DNA from: Holothuria scabra
Lineage: Eukaryota > Echinodermata > Holothuroidea > Aspidochirotida > Holothuriidae
Assembly (NCBI GenBank): GCA_037179385.1
Contig: CM074200.1
Coordinates: forward strand, 32,677,884 to 32,741,883
DNA: 64,000 nt
Direction: 5' to 3'
Position numbers and translations under genes: made by a program. Shown here in pieces: positions 35,291 to 46,501 of this stretch. Below the pieces are notes generated by a model. The model saw only the letters and a program-made list of their open reading frames with translations, searched no databases and was not told where the DNA came from. Numbering within the stretch: position 1 is the first letter of the stretch; each line of letters begins with the position of its first letter.

Positions 35291-36430
35291 AACATTTTGT
35301 CTTTGCAATTGGAGTGGACGGATGTACCTATTACAGTATCCAAAATTGCAACAGCCACGAGCTGCGACCCAGTTTTGGCTAAAGTGTATGACTTAACACT
35401 CAATGGATGGCCTATTCACACGGATAATCCAAATTTAAAGCCATCCTTAAAACGAGCAGATGAGCTGTCGCTAGAGGACTGTTGTGTACTTTGGGGAAGA
35501 AGGGTAGTCATTCCCGGTAAGCTGCAAGACTTCCTGCTGGGAGAGCTTCAGGAGGGACAGCCAGGCATGAGAAGAATGAAAGCCATCTCACAGGCTCATG
35601 TCTGACAAGGACACAGAGGAGAAAGTATGCAAGTGCGCGCAGTGTACCCAGGTGCAGAGAGCTCCGAAGCCGGAGCCACTGTTGTTATGGCCATGGGCCA
35701 CTCAGCCTTGGCAAAGAATTCATATTGACTAGAAACCAAAGGTCAACATTTTCTGCTTGTAGTGGACAGTTATTCGAAGTGGTTAGAAGTACTTCCTATG
35801 CCCAGCACCACTAGCTTAGCCACCATAAATGCATTGAGATCATTGTTTGCCCGTTACGGCCTACCAATTCAATTAGTCAGTGACAATGGCCCCCATTTCA
35901 CATCTGATGAATTTAGGGCATTTCTTAAGTCAAACGACATGGAACACACGTTAACCCCACCCTATCATCCTGCACGTAACGGTCTGGCAGAACGCAATGT
36001 TCAGACATTTAAGAATGCATTCACTAAATCCAGTGCAAAGGATTTATCCCACAAAGTTGCTAGTGTATTGTTTTCCTTAAGAAATACCCCAAATTCCACA
36101 ACAGGAAAAACTCCAGCTTTGTTTTTTTCAATCGCTTCCCCCGAACTAGGCTCTCTTTAGTGAAACCTTGCTTACAAAGGAAGGTGGAAAGGAGACAATC
36201 AGCCACTAAGCAACACAAGGATAGTAAGAACCCCACGGTGAGAAAGTTTGATCTTTTTCAACTGGTTTGGGTACGAAATAAAAGGGGGGGTAGGGAAAAA
36301 TGGATCCTAATTATCTTGATCAAGGGTCCACGTACATATATAGTTAGGATTCCAGGGAACAACTGTAGGTTTGTCCATTCAGATCATCTCATACCGGATG
36401 ACACAGGTAGTTTTCAGAGAACCTAAAAGA
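35270..36430 (+). pseudogene. Integrase, frameshifted
   Basis: Zinc-binding region decayed near 35,540-35,640. The core shows VDSYSKWLEV (first Asp), VSDNGPHFTS (second Asp) and NGLAERNVQTFK (Glu). The C-terminal domain follows in another frame (36,160-36,423), with FVHSDHLIPDD at its end. A frame 36,433-36,729 adds a Pro/Thr-rich tail ending near GRIIPRRG. Confidence 0.85.
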
Positions 36431-36936
36431 TAATGACAGTGATAGACTCCCTTTGTCATCTGAAGACCCAGTTCAGAGAACCGAACAGGGAGTTACTACT
36501 ACCTGAACCAACACAGCATGAAGACCTTGACCCAGTACCCACTCCAACCCCTTTAACTAGACCAGCAGAACTCTCCAGGGAAAGTTCCTCCCAAGCAAAC
36601 ACAAATATCACTCCTTTAGGGAAGGTCAGTAGGTCGGGAAGAATCATCCCCCGGAGAGGTTGCTCTACTGATTACATAATCATTGACAATGATATGTGTT
36701 GTAAAGAAAGAAACTATTATGTAGTTATTTAAGTGCTTGGAAATTTATATGAAAAGTGTGGTTGCCTTCTAGTGTGAGTTGTAACAAAGGAATTGTTTAA
36801 ATGCGTCAGCATTGGTCATCTGTATTAGTGCTTTGTTACTTTTACAAACTGATTCGTTTAGGGTCAATAACTTTGATGACGAGGCTAACGATCAAGACAG
36901 GTGCTCATTGTTGATTAGGATGTGTTCATTAGCTAT

Positions 36937-36947
36937 GAGGGAGGGAA
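36937..36947 (+). promoter_or_regulatory. Polypurine tract
   Basis: GAGGGAGGGAA directly before the 3' LTR, the expected plus-strand primer. Confidence 0.75.
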
Positions 36948-37149
36948 TTTCATATCTTTACTTGTTTGTACCTTAAAAGTATCCGTAGTTTGGTCCATGT
37001 TATCTCATGTTACACATCCGGAGAAACCACATGTATGAGCTGGTGAAATAAAAGCAGTTGGAAATAGGCTGCTCAAGGAACCACATACAAAGTTGTCTTT
37101 CTCGTTATTCTTCCTAACCTTCGAGTCCATACTCTTTTAGGACATAACA
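36948..37149 (+). repeat. 3' LTR
   Basis: 202 bp, four substitutions from the 5' LTR. Followed by the duplication GTGAT. Confidence 0.92.
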
Positions 37150-37154
37150 GTGAT

Positions 37155-37720
37155 CAAAAATGAGTCTGATACTGTATGTACTAATGCAAAAAGACCTTGA
37201 CACCCTACAAGACTGGGAGAAAAAATGGATGATGTGGTTTCACCCAAGCAAATGTGAAGTCATCAGCATTACTCACAAATGCCACCGGAAGAAGTGCAGA
37301 TACTATCTACATGGGAAAGAGCTCAAACATGGCCCACTAGTACCTTGGGGTCAACATTCATCACTAATGACCTTTGCTGGGATAAGCACATAGATACTGT
37401 AGCCTAACTCTGCAGGCAACAAATACCTTAAATTTTCTCTGTCGAAATATTAACACCAGAAACTCTCAGGTAAAACTGCAAGTGTATAAGTCTTTTGTTA
37501 GACCTATTCTAGAGTACAGCACCGTCTGGGACCCCTATACACAACTTGATAAACCAAATTGAGATTGTATAAAGATATGCTACAAGATTTGCTCTCCACA
37601 GCTACAACTGTATTTCTAGTGTTGGATGAATGCTCCAGATTTTGCATTGTACAGCCCTTGCTGAGAGACAAAGGTTAGCTAGACTGTGGATGTTTTACAT
37701 GATGAGGATGATGATGATGA
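37155..37720 (+). pseudogene. LINE fragment, 3' piece
   Basis: QKDLDTLQDWEKKWMMWFHP and SKCEVISITHK are the thumb-side text of jockey/CR1-like reverse transcriptases. Further frames give the LGV-like and RPILEY-like blocks with stops. The piece ends at a (GAT)n run near 37,702-37,722. Confidence 0.8.
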
Positions 37721-37722
37721 TG

Positions 37723-38641
37723 ACCCTCCGTAGCAAACTGTACAGTTCACTCTGTGTAATATGATGAGCCTTTGTGCAGTATACTCAGTGTACCGTCGAA
37801 TGCGCACCTAAGAGCTCTGTCATTTCAAGATTTTTACATGATATGTCAATGCAGATGCACACTAAACGGTCACCCCATCATACTCTACATTTTTGAACCA
37901 GTGGCCTTGCCTGCTTATGTGGCCTGGCCCCCAACTGTGATATGAGATTTTCAAAAAACAACATGCCCTCTGTAGTCCGCAGAGTGTGATTGTATGTACA
38001 GGTAGGGCCTAGGTTAAAAAAAAATGCCTCAAATTTGACCACCCTCCAGTCGACTGCCTGTGACTGTTTTGGTAAATTTGCATAATTTATCTAATTAGCA
38101 ATTTATTTGTAGGTTTACAATCTGTTTAACAAGCATGCCATATCAGCAGAACCACAAATAATGATTTTTAAAGCAATTTTTCATCAGTTTTAAAATTCTT
38201 GATATTCATTGTCATATTTAGACTTTTTACACCCACATGCAAATATCATGTGCATGGTTGTAAGGGCATAAATTTAAATGGAGGTTTGATATTATGACAA
38301 AATTTGACTAATTCAATAGGAATGATCCAACTTACCACAATTACCAAAACAATTTACCCCAGAAAGTGTTCCTGCAGTCTAGGAAGGAGTTCTGTTCTGC
38401 AAAAAACTATGGGCAATTGCAATTTGCCCTCCTATTTTCCACAGCTGACTAAGTATTCGTGGCTAATTATTAGCATAACAAACACCAGTGAAAATTATCA
38501 GTGGGTTTGTTATACAACCACTGTTACTTATCATTCATTACCACAGTTCATATAATTTAATTACTCTTTTCAAAGTGATCATTCTAAAATAGAGCATACA
38601 GTTCCGATGTAGATGTCTATTGGAAAAACAAACTTTTGCAC
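37723..38641. other. No gene recognised
   Basis: AT-rich, no exon with both splice sites and no matched repeat. Confidence 0.4.
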
Positions 38642-39247
38642 TTAAAGGCCCAACTTTTTCACCCCAAACAGAATCAATTCTCCTAACCTTCTTACTTAAA
38701 GGCAGTCATTCGTCACCCCAAACTACAGTTTCAGGACACATATATCAAAACTCTCAATTGGTACAGCTCTTTGATTGGCATCACATTCAAACAATGCATC
38801 ATACTTAAATTACACAGCATGGGCACTGAGAGTGTCTTGATTACACATTATGGACTTGTATGGCCACTGGAACAAGCCATGAAGCAATAAACTAGGATTG
38901 TGTCTGGATAAAGATGAGTTTTAGATAAATGTGGGAGGGGCTAGAAGTAAGTAGGTTGGGAGAATTGGAACTGTTTGGGATGATGAAAATATGCCTTTAA
39001 GTCACTCCCACAATTGTCTGAAATTCATCCTCATCCAGACACAATCTCAGTTTATTGCTTCAGGGTGAGTATAGAAAAACTTAATTTATATAATCAAAGC
39101 ACTATCAGTACAGTTCATGCTGTATAACATAAGCTTTGGTATTCTGCATTGTTTGAATTAGCGGTCAGTCAAAGAGCTGAGCCAATTGAGAGTTTTGGTA
39201 CCCCCCTACAAGAACTGCAGTTTGGGGTGAGAGGAATGGCCCTTTAA
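38642..39247 (+). mobile_element. MITE, family C, copy 3, split by a copy of itself
   Basis: The left part TTAAAGGCCCAACTTTTTCA to CTAACCTTCTTA and the right part CACTCCCACAATTGTCTGAA to GGCCCTTTAA together match the family. Between them is an inverted copy (38,696-39,000). Confidence 0.8.
38696..39000 (-). mobile_element. MITE, family C, copy 4, nested
   Basis: Starts TTAAAGGCAGTCATTCGTCA and ends AAATATGCCTTTAA. It interrupts copy 3 at its TTCTTACTTAAG-type site. The TTA/TAA at the edges fits a 3-bp TWA-type target. Confidence 0.8.
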
Positions 39248-40024
39248 TTTGCAAAATAAACATGATTGAAAATTAGCTACCCTAATTTGGTCAATCTCAC
39301 AAATTTGTTGGACTGTATAGCAGTTTCACTACTGTAATTGTGAAACAAGTTTTGGGTTTGTATTCTGTCAATACGTACTTTATATGACAGGCAATGGTTT
39401 CAGGATAAAATTTACTTTTTGGTTGTGGTCAAATTCTAGATGTTGCACAGATTTATTCTGGCAAGGGATAGTTGAAAACTGGCACAAGATGAAATATTTT
39501 TCATCACCTTTTTTCATCAACAAACCTTCAGTTATTTTGTTATGACTAAGCCTTGCTGCAAATACAGTACAGTGTTTTTGTCATGTTGTAAGATATCAGT
39601 TTTAATCCTCAACTTCTTTCACCACAAAAATAAAGAGACAAATCCTTAAGCTGTCAAACATGGGGGGTTTTACTCTAGGCTTGGACTATGAATTTTATAT
39701 ATTTTTTATTTTTAAATTTTATTTTTCTATTGACAAGAAAAAGTGGCAATTTTTATACTTCTCAACTGAAAATATCACAAAAATGCCTGAGAAATGCCAT
39801 CTCCAGCTGTCTAAGGGGTTGTGTTTTTTCAAAATTTTCTGCAAGTGACTAACCCAATTGAAGGTGGGGCTCAGTTCAGATAACCATCCAATCAGGATGG
39901 ACCTAACTTTTTCCATAAAAGAATTACATCTAACAGCACATCAACTTCATGCTGCTAGAATGCCCATAACTGAAATGCAGCTAGCTCCTTCTGGAGACTC
40001 AAAATCTCTTAGTTATCTGGAGTG

Positions 40025-40030
40025 TTTATT
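40025..40030 (-). terminator. AATAAA poly(A) signal
   Basis: 35 bp after the stop of the minus-strand exon at 40,065. Confidence 0.45.
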
Positions 40031-40064
40031 CTGAGAAGTTGTGTAGTGGTGGATATCTAATCCT

Positions 40065-40164
40065 TCACACAATAGACTCAACTGGATAGTTAGCAGGAAC
40101 TTCTGTACACAATCCACTCTTCTCTAAAAAAGATCCCACATCTTCTTGGAATTGGTCCTCAGAC
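40065..40164 (-). CDS. Terminal exon of a minus-strand gene
   Basis: Acceptor TTTACATTTCTTTTTCAG/G is strong. The open frame starts after one base (phase 2): SEDQFQEDVGSFLEK, continuing to a C-terminus NYPVESIV and a TGA. The last four residues, ESIV, fit a class I PDZ-binding motif (S/T-x-V). An AATAAA follows at once. Family not recognised. Confidence 0.6.
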
Positions 40165-40620
40165 CTGAAAAAGAAATGTAAACACTTGTAAGTTTGTCTT
40201 AATTTTGAATGTTTTTTAGACCTGTCAACTCTCCTGGTTTTTATACTGGGAGACTTTATAGTTCTGGGTTTTTTCTCTCAGCCACCTGGTTTCATGTACT
40301 ACTGTATTCTTGCTGCTTTCACAGTAGTATTATTCTGTTTTATTTGTGATGCTCTGAATATATGGTTAATGTGGTCAGTTTCAAAGCCAGCTAGTATAAT
40401 TTTCATGTATGGATAAAAATTTGATTGTTTTCGAATATAAAAGATACGGCATTTGTTCTTTACCATCATGACAACAATATGGGTAATAGGGAGCTTGTTA
40501 TTTTGCAATGGGCCTCATGTGACTATATGCCACAGTATGCAGACTGCCAATTGTCTCATAAAATTTGTGGGAATCTAAAGCATTTGGATTGCTTAATTAA
40601 TTCCCATTGTCCCATTTTTG

Positions 40621-41335
40621 ATTCCTTGCCGAAGGCAGGCAAGGAATCTATGCGATGGTGATGTCGTGTGTGTGTATGTGCGTGTGTGTGTGTGTGTGTA
40701 TGTGTGTGTGTGACGCCTGCTTGTAAACACGATATCTCATGAACGGTAACCCCCAATGATCTCAAACTTGGCATGTAGATTGTCCACATTGAGTAGATGG
40801 TCCCTATTTTTTTTTGGTAGAGGTCAAATGTCATTTGGGGTCACCAGAGGTCAAAATGTAAATACCTTGGAAATTGCTTGTAAACACGATATCTCCAAAA
40901 GGAAAAATGTGAGTGATCTCATACTTACCATGCTGATTGTCCATATTGAGTAGATGGTCCCTATTGTTTTTGATGGAGGTCAAAGGTCATTTGGGGTCAC
41001 CAGAGGGAGAAAAGTTCAAAACCTTGTAAACACTGTATCTCAAGAAGGATAAATGTGAGGGATCTTATACATAGCAGGTGGATTGCCCATATTAAGTAGA
41101 TGATCACCATCATTTTTGGTGGAGGTCAAAGGTCATTTGGGGTCATCAGAGATGAAAAGCTCAAAAACTTGTAAACACCATATGTCAAGAAAGGTAACTG
41201 CCAGGAGTCTCATATTTACTAAGTGGATTGTCCATATTGAGTAGATGACCTCTATTGTTTTTATTGGATGTCAAAGGTCATTTGGGGTCATCAGAGTTCA
41301 AAACATCTAAACCTTGCAAACACTACATCTCAAAA
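40621..41335 (+). repeat. Hairpin-headed minisatellite with AGGTCA direct repeats
   Basis: Begins with a perfect hairpin (ATTCCTTGCC at 40,621-40,630 pairing with GGCAAGGAAT at 40,638-40,647), then a (GT)n run. About four tandem units of 145-156 bp follow, each with AAACACnnnATCTC, TTGTCCATATTGAGTAGATG and a GGTCAAAGGTCATTTGGGGT block. AGGTCA-A-AGGTCA (DR1) is perfect at 40,977 and 41,123 and near-perfect at 40,821 and 41,268. Diverged copies lie at 44,030 and 48,982. No coding frame persists. Confidence 0.85.
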
Positions 41336-41942
41336 GAGTATATAACTGTTGAAGTTAATATCCATGAGCGGTTAGGGTGAAAGGGTAAGAATAATTTGGC
41401 ATGGGTAATGTAATAGGCATAGGGTATATATAATTTTTTGGAACAGTTTATTAACTTCACTATGTAAATTCTTTAGTGAGGTAATTTGAAAATGCATTTG
41501 TAAAGTACTGAAGCAAACTCATAGGAAGAAGGTCTAAGGTGCACAAAAAGGCACATCACATGGTAGTTACTGTACAGTATGTTGATTCTGGCATGAAATT
41601 GTGCCCTGTTATTACATTAAGTTCCAAGTATTAATACATGAAAAAGTGGGCAGAGCAAAATATAAAATCTTAAAAGGCAAAATCTGTTCATCAGGCTGGC
41701 ATACATGCTTCAATGCTCTTGGGTATGCTGATTTTGCAGCCACAAGTAAAGAGATTTTCATGAAACTGATGTGGAACATGTCAGTTTAAACAGTCTGTAT
41801 AAGGGTCATTTAGGGACAGTCTGAAAATATTAGAAGATGCTTCTATGCACACTAAGTAGATGACTGATGTGGAACTTCATAAGTATAAACTTTGAACAGA
41901 GAGTAATCTCTGTGATGCACAAGAATCTCTTTTATAGCATAC
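41336..41942. other. No gene recognised
   Basis: No matched repeat. An acceptor-like TTTTGCAG near 41,741 leads only to a short frame. Confidence 0.4.
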
Positions 41943-41975
41943 CTACATTGCCTTTTCAATAACCTTAAAGAAAAC
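41943..41975 (-). CDS. Possible 33-bp penultimate exon of the minus-strand gene
   Basis: Acceptor TTTAATGTTTTCTTCAG/G, donor TGTAG/GTATGC. Phase 2 to phase 2, which matches the exon at 40,164, and encodes FSLRLLKRQC. Only one small exon, so chance is possible. Confidence 0.25.
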   Translation of the reverse strand, partial: VFFKVIEKAM

Positions 41976-43517
41976 CTGAAGAAAACATTAAATTTAGTGT
42001 CAAAAAGTGCTAATATTTGACAAACCTTGTGCCTACTGTCCTCATGAGGACATGTGCATGCAAGCATGCATTAATTGGAAGTGAGAATTGATTAATTAGA
42101 TATACCACATTTAATTAGTTTTACAAAAAAGAACCTAATTTACACTGATCATTTGGTATCAAATACCCTTCAGCGCACATGAACTGTCATTGCCTAATAG
42201 AGTGAATCAAATTGTGACTGACCCATTCTTTTCATTTGGTCACAGTTATCTGGCCCAATTTTTCACAGTTGACTGCCAGTTATCCCCACAGTGTCCTGAA
42301 GGATTACTTCATACAAACATACAGCTCAATTGACGTAAGCTTTTTACTGTGTAAGTGATGTTAATTGACTCTTATAAACCCTCTGAAGAAAGCTTATTTT
42401 TATCTCAGTACATACAGTAACCATGACAGCCCATTGTTTGTATATATACTCCTATTTCCTGCCATTCCCTGCAGGCATTCAGTACTCTATTGTGGTCAAA
42501 ATGTCAGACCTCCATGAAAGTCACACCTCTGCTAAATCCAGCATAAAATAACTGTCCACATTATCTTGTCTCATCTGACCACAAATAAAAGTTGTTTGCC
42601 TAGCCATTGTCTGGAGATGGAGAAGTTCATGTACACTGATCAAGTTTCTAAACTGAAAGTCATCTTAGAAATACTGTAGATTGACACCCTTCAGAAATTA
42701 GTGTCCTTTACATAGAAGCTGGTGGAATTGAACAAATAGTGTGTTTGTATAAGGAATTTTGTTGAACACAACTTTAAACATTGGTGTCTGTCTAGATTGG
42801 TGTTTCTGCTTTACAGTTTCAATATGCTCTACAGTGATTATTTGTCACTTAGTTTCATTCTAGAATCCGTTTAAATTTTTGATAGCATAAAATGTATCAG
42901 CATACTACTTGCCTCATCTCTACATATACTTGAAGAACCGCACCAAAAAAGTAACCCCTGTGTAAAGGATTATATAGTTATGTCAAATATCATCATCGAG
43001 TGCGAATTCTTGTCTCACATTTCATTTTTATCCATGTCACTACCCCCCCCCCCCCAAAAAAAGTGTACCATAAAGCTTAATGCATAGAACCATTGCTTCA
43101 AGATTACCCTTTATGACACTTTTCAAAAGTGTTAAGATTTTATTTTGCATTGCTCCTGTCGTTCAAAAGTAGTTCAGGTAATAAGAGCAAGCATAATGTT
43201 GTATACTGTGTATCAAACAAGGAAAACTTGTACTGTATGTTATGCTGTACCTACACTAAGTAGACAAAAGGCGAATTGTAAGTCTTGTTAAATTATGGAT
43301 TAATAGGGATATCTGCTTTTGTTAATTTGCAAAGGATACCATAGGCAATGGGTGGGGCATTTCCCCCATAAGGCAAAAATTGCTGTCAGTAATAGCCAAG
43401 GTTACACATCTCTGTTCAGATATCTCTTTTGGCTTGGTCTAACCTACCCCGCAACACCCAGTGTTAACTCGTGTTTACAATCAGACAAAACCACAGGCTA
43501 ACCCCTTGTTTTCCAGT

Positions 43518-43799
43518 CTGTGTTCTCACGTACCCAGTGTTTCGTTGAGTGGATAGTGTTGCCATAGTAAAGAGGCAAAATATTTCACACACCGATTACA
43601 GCAAAATGTAAGAAAATACCTGTCATCAGTGCCATAAATACCTGTGACCTTGCTTGATTAAAACAAACACGATGTTTAAAACTGCGATTTGAGGTGGATC
43701 GAAATTTAAACACCGACCCTGCGTTAACCCGTGTTCCCGCATTACTCGAGCGTGAGGTAATACAGTGTTACCTCGAGCCCGGGGTATGTGAGAACACAG
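43518..43799. mobile_element. MITE with 18-bp inverted ends
   Basis: CTGTGTTCTCACGTACCC on the left and, reversed, CTGTGTTCTCACATACCC on the right (17 of 18). The interior holds GTGTTAACTCGAG-like palindromic pieces. Confidence 0.65.
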
Positions 43800-44029
43800 T
43801 TTTTGATCCAATGCTTGTAGGAGAGTGTGTCGATGAGGGCTTGTTTAAACACTAACCTCAATGCAGACTTTTCGAAAAACATAGAGGCATCGGAACATAG
43901 AGACTTCAGAATGGAGAACTGTCCCCATTGACCAAACTTTTGATAAAAATGGTTTCAAAATACCGCTTTATCAAGTAATGAGACAGTTTTCTGGCATATT
44001 AAAGCTGTGTGAGAAATTCCTCTTGTGTG

Positions 44030-44385
44030 TGGAGATCAAAGGTTTGAGGTGACAATTAGATCAAACTTTGTAGATATAATATTTTTCGGGGGATAACTGT
44101 GAGGGATCTCATACCATGGTGGTAGTACTTCCATACTCATTCGGTACTAAGCTTAATTTTGAATTACTCATGTTGATGGACGTGTTGGTAAGTTGATAAC
44201 TATTGTTTTTAAGGGGTCGAAAGGTCATTTTAGGTCACATGAGGTCAAAAAGTTTTGACCTTACTATTATTATATCTCAATTAAGTAGGATAATTGTATG
44301 GGATCTCATGCATGTCATGTTTGTTTCCATGTTTGCTATGATATATCGTATGGCAAGGAATCACTAAGCCTGTTGGCTTTCTAGT
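44030..44385 (+). repeat. Diverged copy of the AGGTCA minisatellite
   Basis: GATCAAAGG, GGGATCTCATAC, GAAAGGTCATTTTAGGTCAC and a closing GGCAAGGAATCACTAAGCCT match the elements at 40,621 and 48,982. Confidence 0.6.
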
Positions 44386-45977
44386 TAAAAGGAAAAGTGG
44401 AGGTCCAGGCAGATTAGGCAAGTTTGCTCGATTTTTTCATTTGAAAACAAATATACGCTGTAGGCCTGGCAAGCAGGACAACTTTGTATTTTTGTTTAAC
44501 ATACAAGTTGGAAAAATGGGACAATTATTGTTGTCCATAATTGGTAAATTGAAAAGATGTTCTGTAAAAGGGCAGAGGCCTGTGCCTATTTGTTGTCCAA
44601 AGAGGAGAAAGCGAGAGTGCATGTAGGCTGAATCTTTTGTTCCTCCCAGCACATATATTGAGAATTATTGGGTGGTGAAGAAGTAATCATACCTGTACAT
44701 CCTGTAAGTTGGAAACAAAGGGTTGCCATGATGTTTTGAAAACTTGGCCAGCTACTTTATTTTCTGATGCTTAAAAATTATCCGGCTTCTCTTTGCCTGA
44801 CTTCTGGATCAAGCTGCTATGATAGTATTTAAGGTAATTTTGTCATTCGATATCATGCATTTATATGCATTTAACTACTGGCTTTCTTCCAAAGGTTCCT
44901 ATCCTGTAGTCTTCAGGATCTATACTGTAGGTATGCAGGACAGTGATACGTCATTAGGCTTCAAACATAGGGGCACACGCCACTTGTGGGGCGGGATGTG
45001 GTTTGGAGTGGCGCAAATAATTACTGGGAGGATATTGAAAAATTTAACTTTTTGTAACTTTTCTGAAAAGAATTGTTCTGTCTCAAAAATAGGTTTAAAT
45101 AAATCTAGTACTTCCCACAGACTGACTTCACATACAGATGAGGATATAATAACATTCCTCCCTGTTTGAGTGCGGCACAAGAAAGTAAAATCACCGTCAC
45201 TGTTTACATTCAGTAAGGTCGGTGCTAAGTTGATTCACCATTACCGTTTAATTGACAAAAGTTGTTAAGTTTGTCAAAAATTTTGGCCCAGAAAATTGAA
45301 CAGACAACACCATAGTAAGCCCCTACTGAAATGCAAAAAAATTCAAAAGGGGAGGGGGAAACCCCTCTCCCTATACCCCGGCCTCTTCCAGGATGGCGAT
45401 CAGTGGCGCATTATATCAGTAACGTTCAACAACATGGGGCTTAAGAAAATTTAATTGGGGAAGCCTGGTCTAGACTCTCAGTGGTAAATGTAAGAGCTGC
45501 ATGCATGCATGCACTGATGTATGCTTCACCTCTTTGAACTTCAGAGAGAGGGGGAGGTGCATGGTCCTTAAAATTTGCTTGTTGTTCTTTTGAAGAGAGA
45601 ATGTAATCACTACAATGTAGAATTAGTCTTGTAGCTAGACTATTTTTTTCCATGATTGGCTCTTGATTATGTGATATCTTTCATCCTCAACTATGACATT
45701 TAAAAGGAGATTGCTTAGTTAACTTTGAATGTACAATTTTAAAGTCCTGAAATAAAGATCATGATATTGGGAAAAACTTTTAGACAATTGTGCTTGGTGT
45801 ATCTGTTTTGGGTGACTGCTATTGCAATCTTGCCCATAGCAATGGACTTTTTACTGGAAACTTTTTCCAAACAAGATCTTTTTCTTCCCGGCAACCCCTG
45901 GACATGACCCTTTTCTCCCACATATATGGGATACAAAACAAATCATGTATGTTTTCGTAGCTGCCTTCCTGATATTA

Positions 45978-46388
45978 GAGTTTGCAAGTTAGAGGTACTT
46001 TATTCATCACCCCAACAGTTTTGACCTACAGGTACTTACTTTTAGCCCCTCCCATCAACAACTGTCTCAAACCCATTCTTATCCAGACCCAATCCTATAG
46101 TCATTACTTCATGTTATGTTGTGGTAAGTATGTAAGGCTCTACTGTGTAATCAGAACAGTTTCAGTTTATGTTGTTTGATATGAACTACTCTGCTAAGTT
46201 TGAATTATGTCAATCAAGACTCCTGTGGAATGCAAATAAAATTGTAGTCCAGGGGCCTGTTCCACAAAGAGTTACGCATGATCTCAAGTATGATTTATTG
46301 TTGGCTTAAGTATGGTGAATCAAACTTAAGATTGTGCGTAACTCTTTGTGGAATGGGCCCCAGGGCTATGAATGGCTGCCTTCAAAGT
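45978..46388 (+). mobile_element. MITE, family C, copy 5
   Basis: ATTCATCACCCCAACAGTTT, CCCCTCCCATCAACAACTGT and a right end GAATGGCTGCCTT. Interrupted by the 110-bp MITE at 46,252-46,361. Confidence 0.6.
46252..46361. mobile_element. 110-bp near-palindromic MITE
   Basis: GGGGCCTGTTCCACAAAGAG and, reversed, GGGGCCCATTCCACAAAGAG form terminal repeats of about 30 bp, both continuing TTACGCA. Nested in a family-C MITE. Confidence 0.8.
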
Positions 46389-46437
46389 TGTGAAGTCACA
46401 AAAGTCTAATGCACAAATGTGATTTTTAAATTTGCAG

Positions 46438-46501
46438 ATAAAACATTTATTCCATATGCAGTGGTGATGGCTTCTTTGCAAGACAGTGGATTCCAAGAAA
46501 G
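46438..46501 (+). CDS. Exon A of the 46-51 kb gene
   Basis: Acceptor GATTTTTAAATTTGCAG/AT, donor GAAAG/GTATGG. Phase 1 in, 2 out. Encodes KTFIPYAVVMASLQDSGFQE. Confidence 0.75.

Larger units (their letters stand above)
32577..37149 (+). mobile_element. Ty3/gypsy LTR retrotransposon, decayed
   Basis: 4,573 bp with two 202-bp LTRs differing at four positions, a primer-binding site, a purine tract, and a 5-bp duplication GTGAT on both sides (32572-32576 and 37150-37154). Domain order is gag, zinc knuckle, protease, reverse transcriptase, RNase H, integrase; integrase after RNase H marks Ty3/gypsy. The coding region is broken by frameshifts and stops and by loss of the N-terminal half of the reverse transcriptase, so it cannot be autonomous. 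The LTRs start TTTC and end AACA rather than the usual TG..CA. No envelope gene is seen. Confidence 0.93.

Noticed and set aside
42440..42560. Strong acceptor CCTGCCATTCCCTGCAG followed by an open frame
   Set aside because: No donor before the stop, and no upstream exon to join; may be a chance site.
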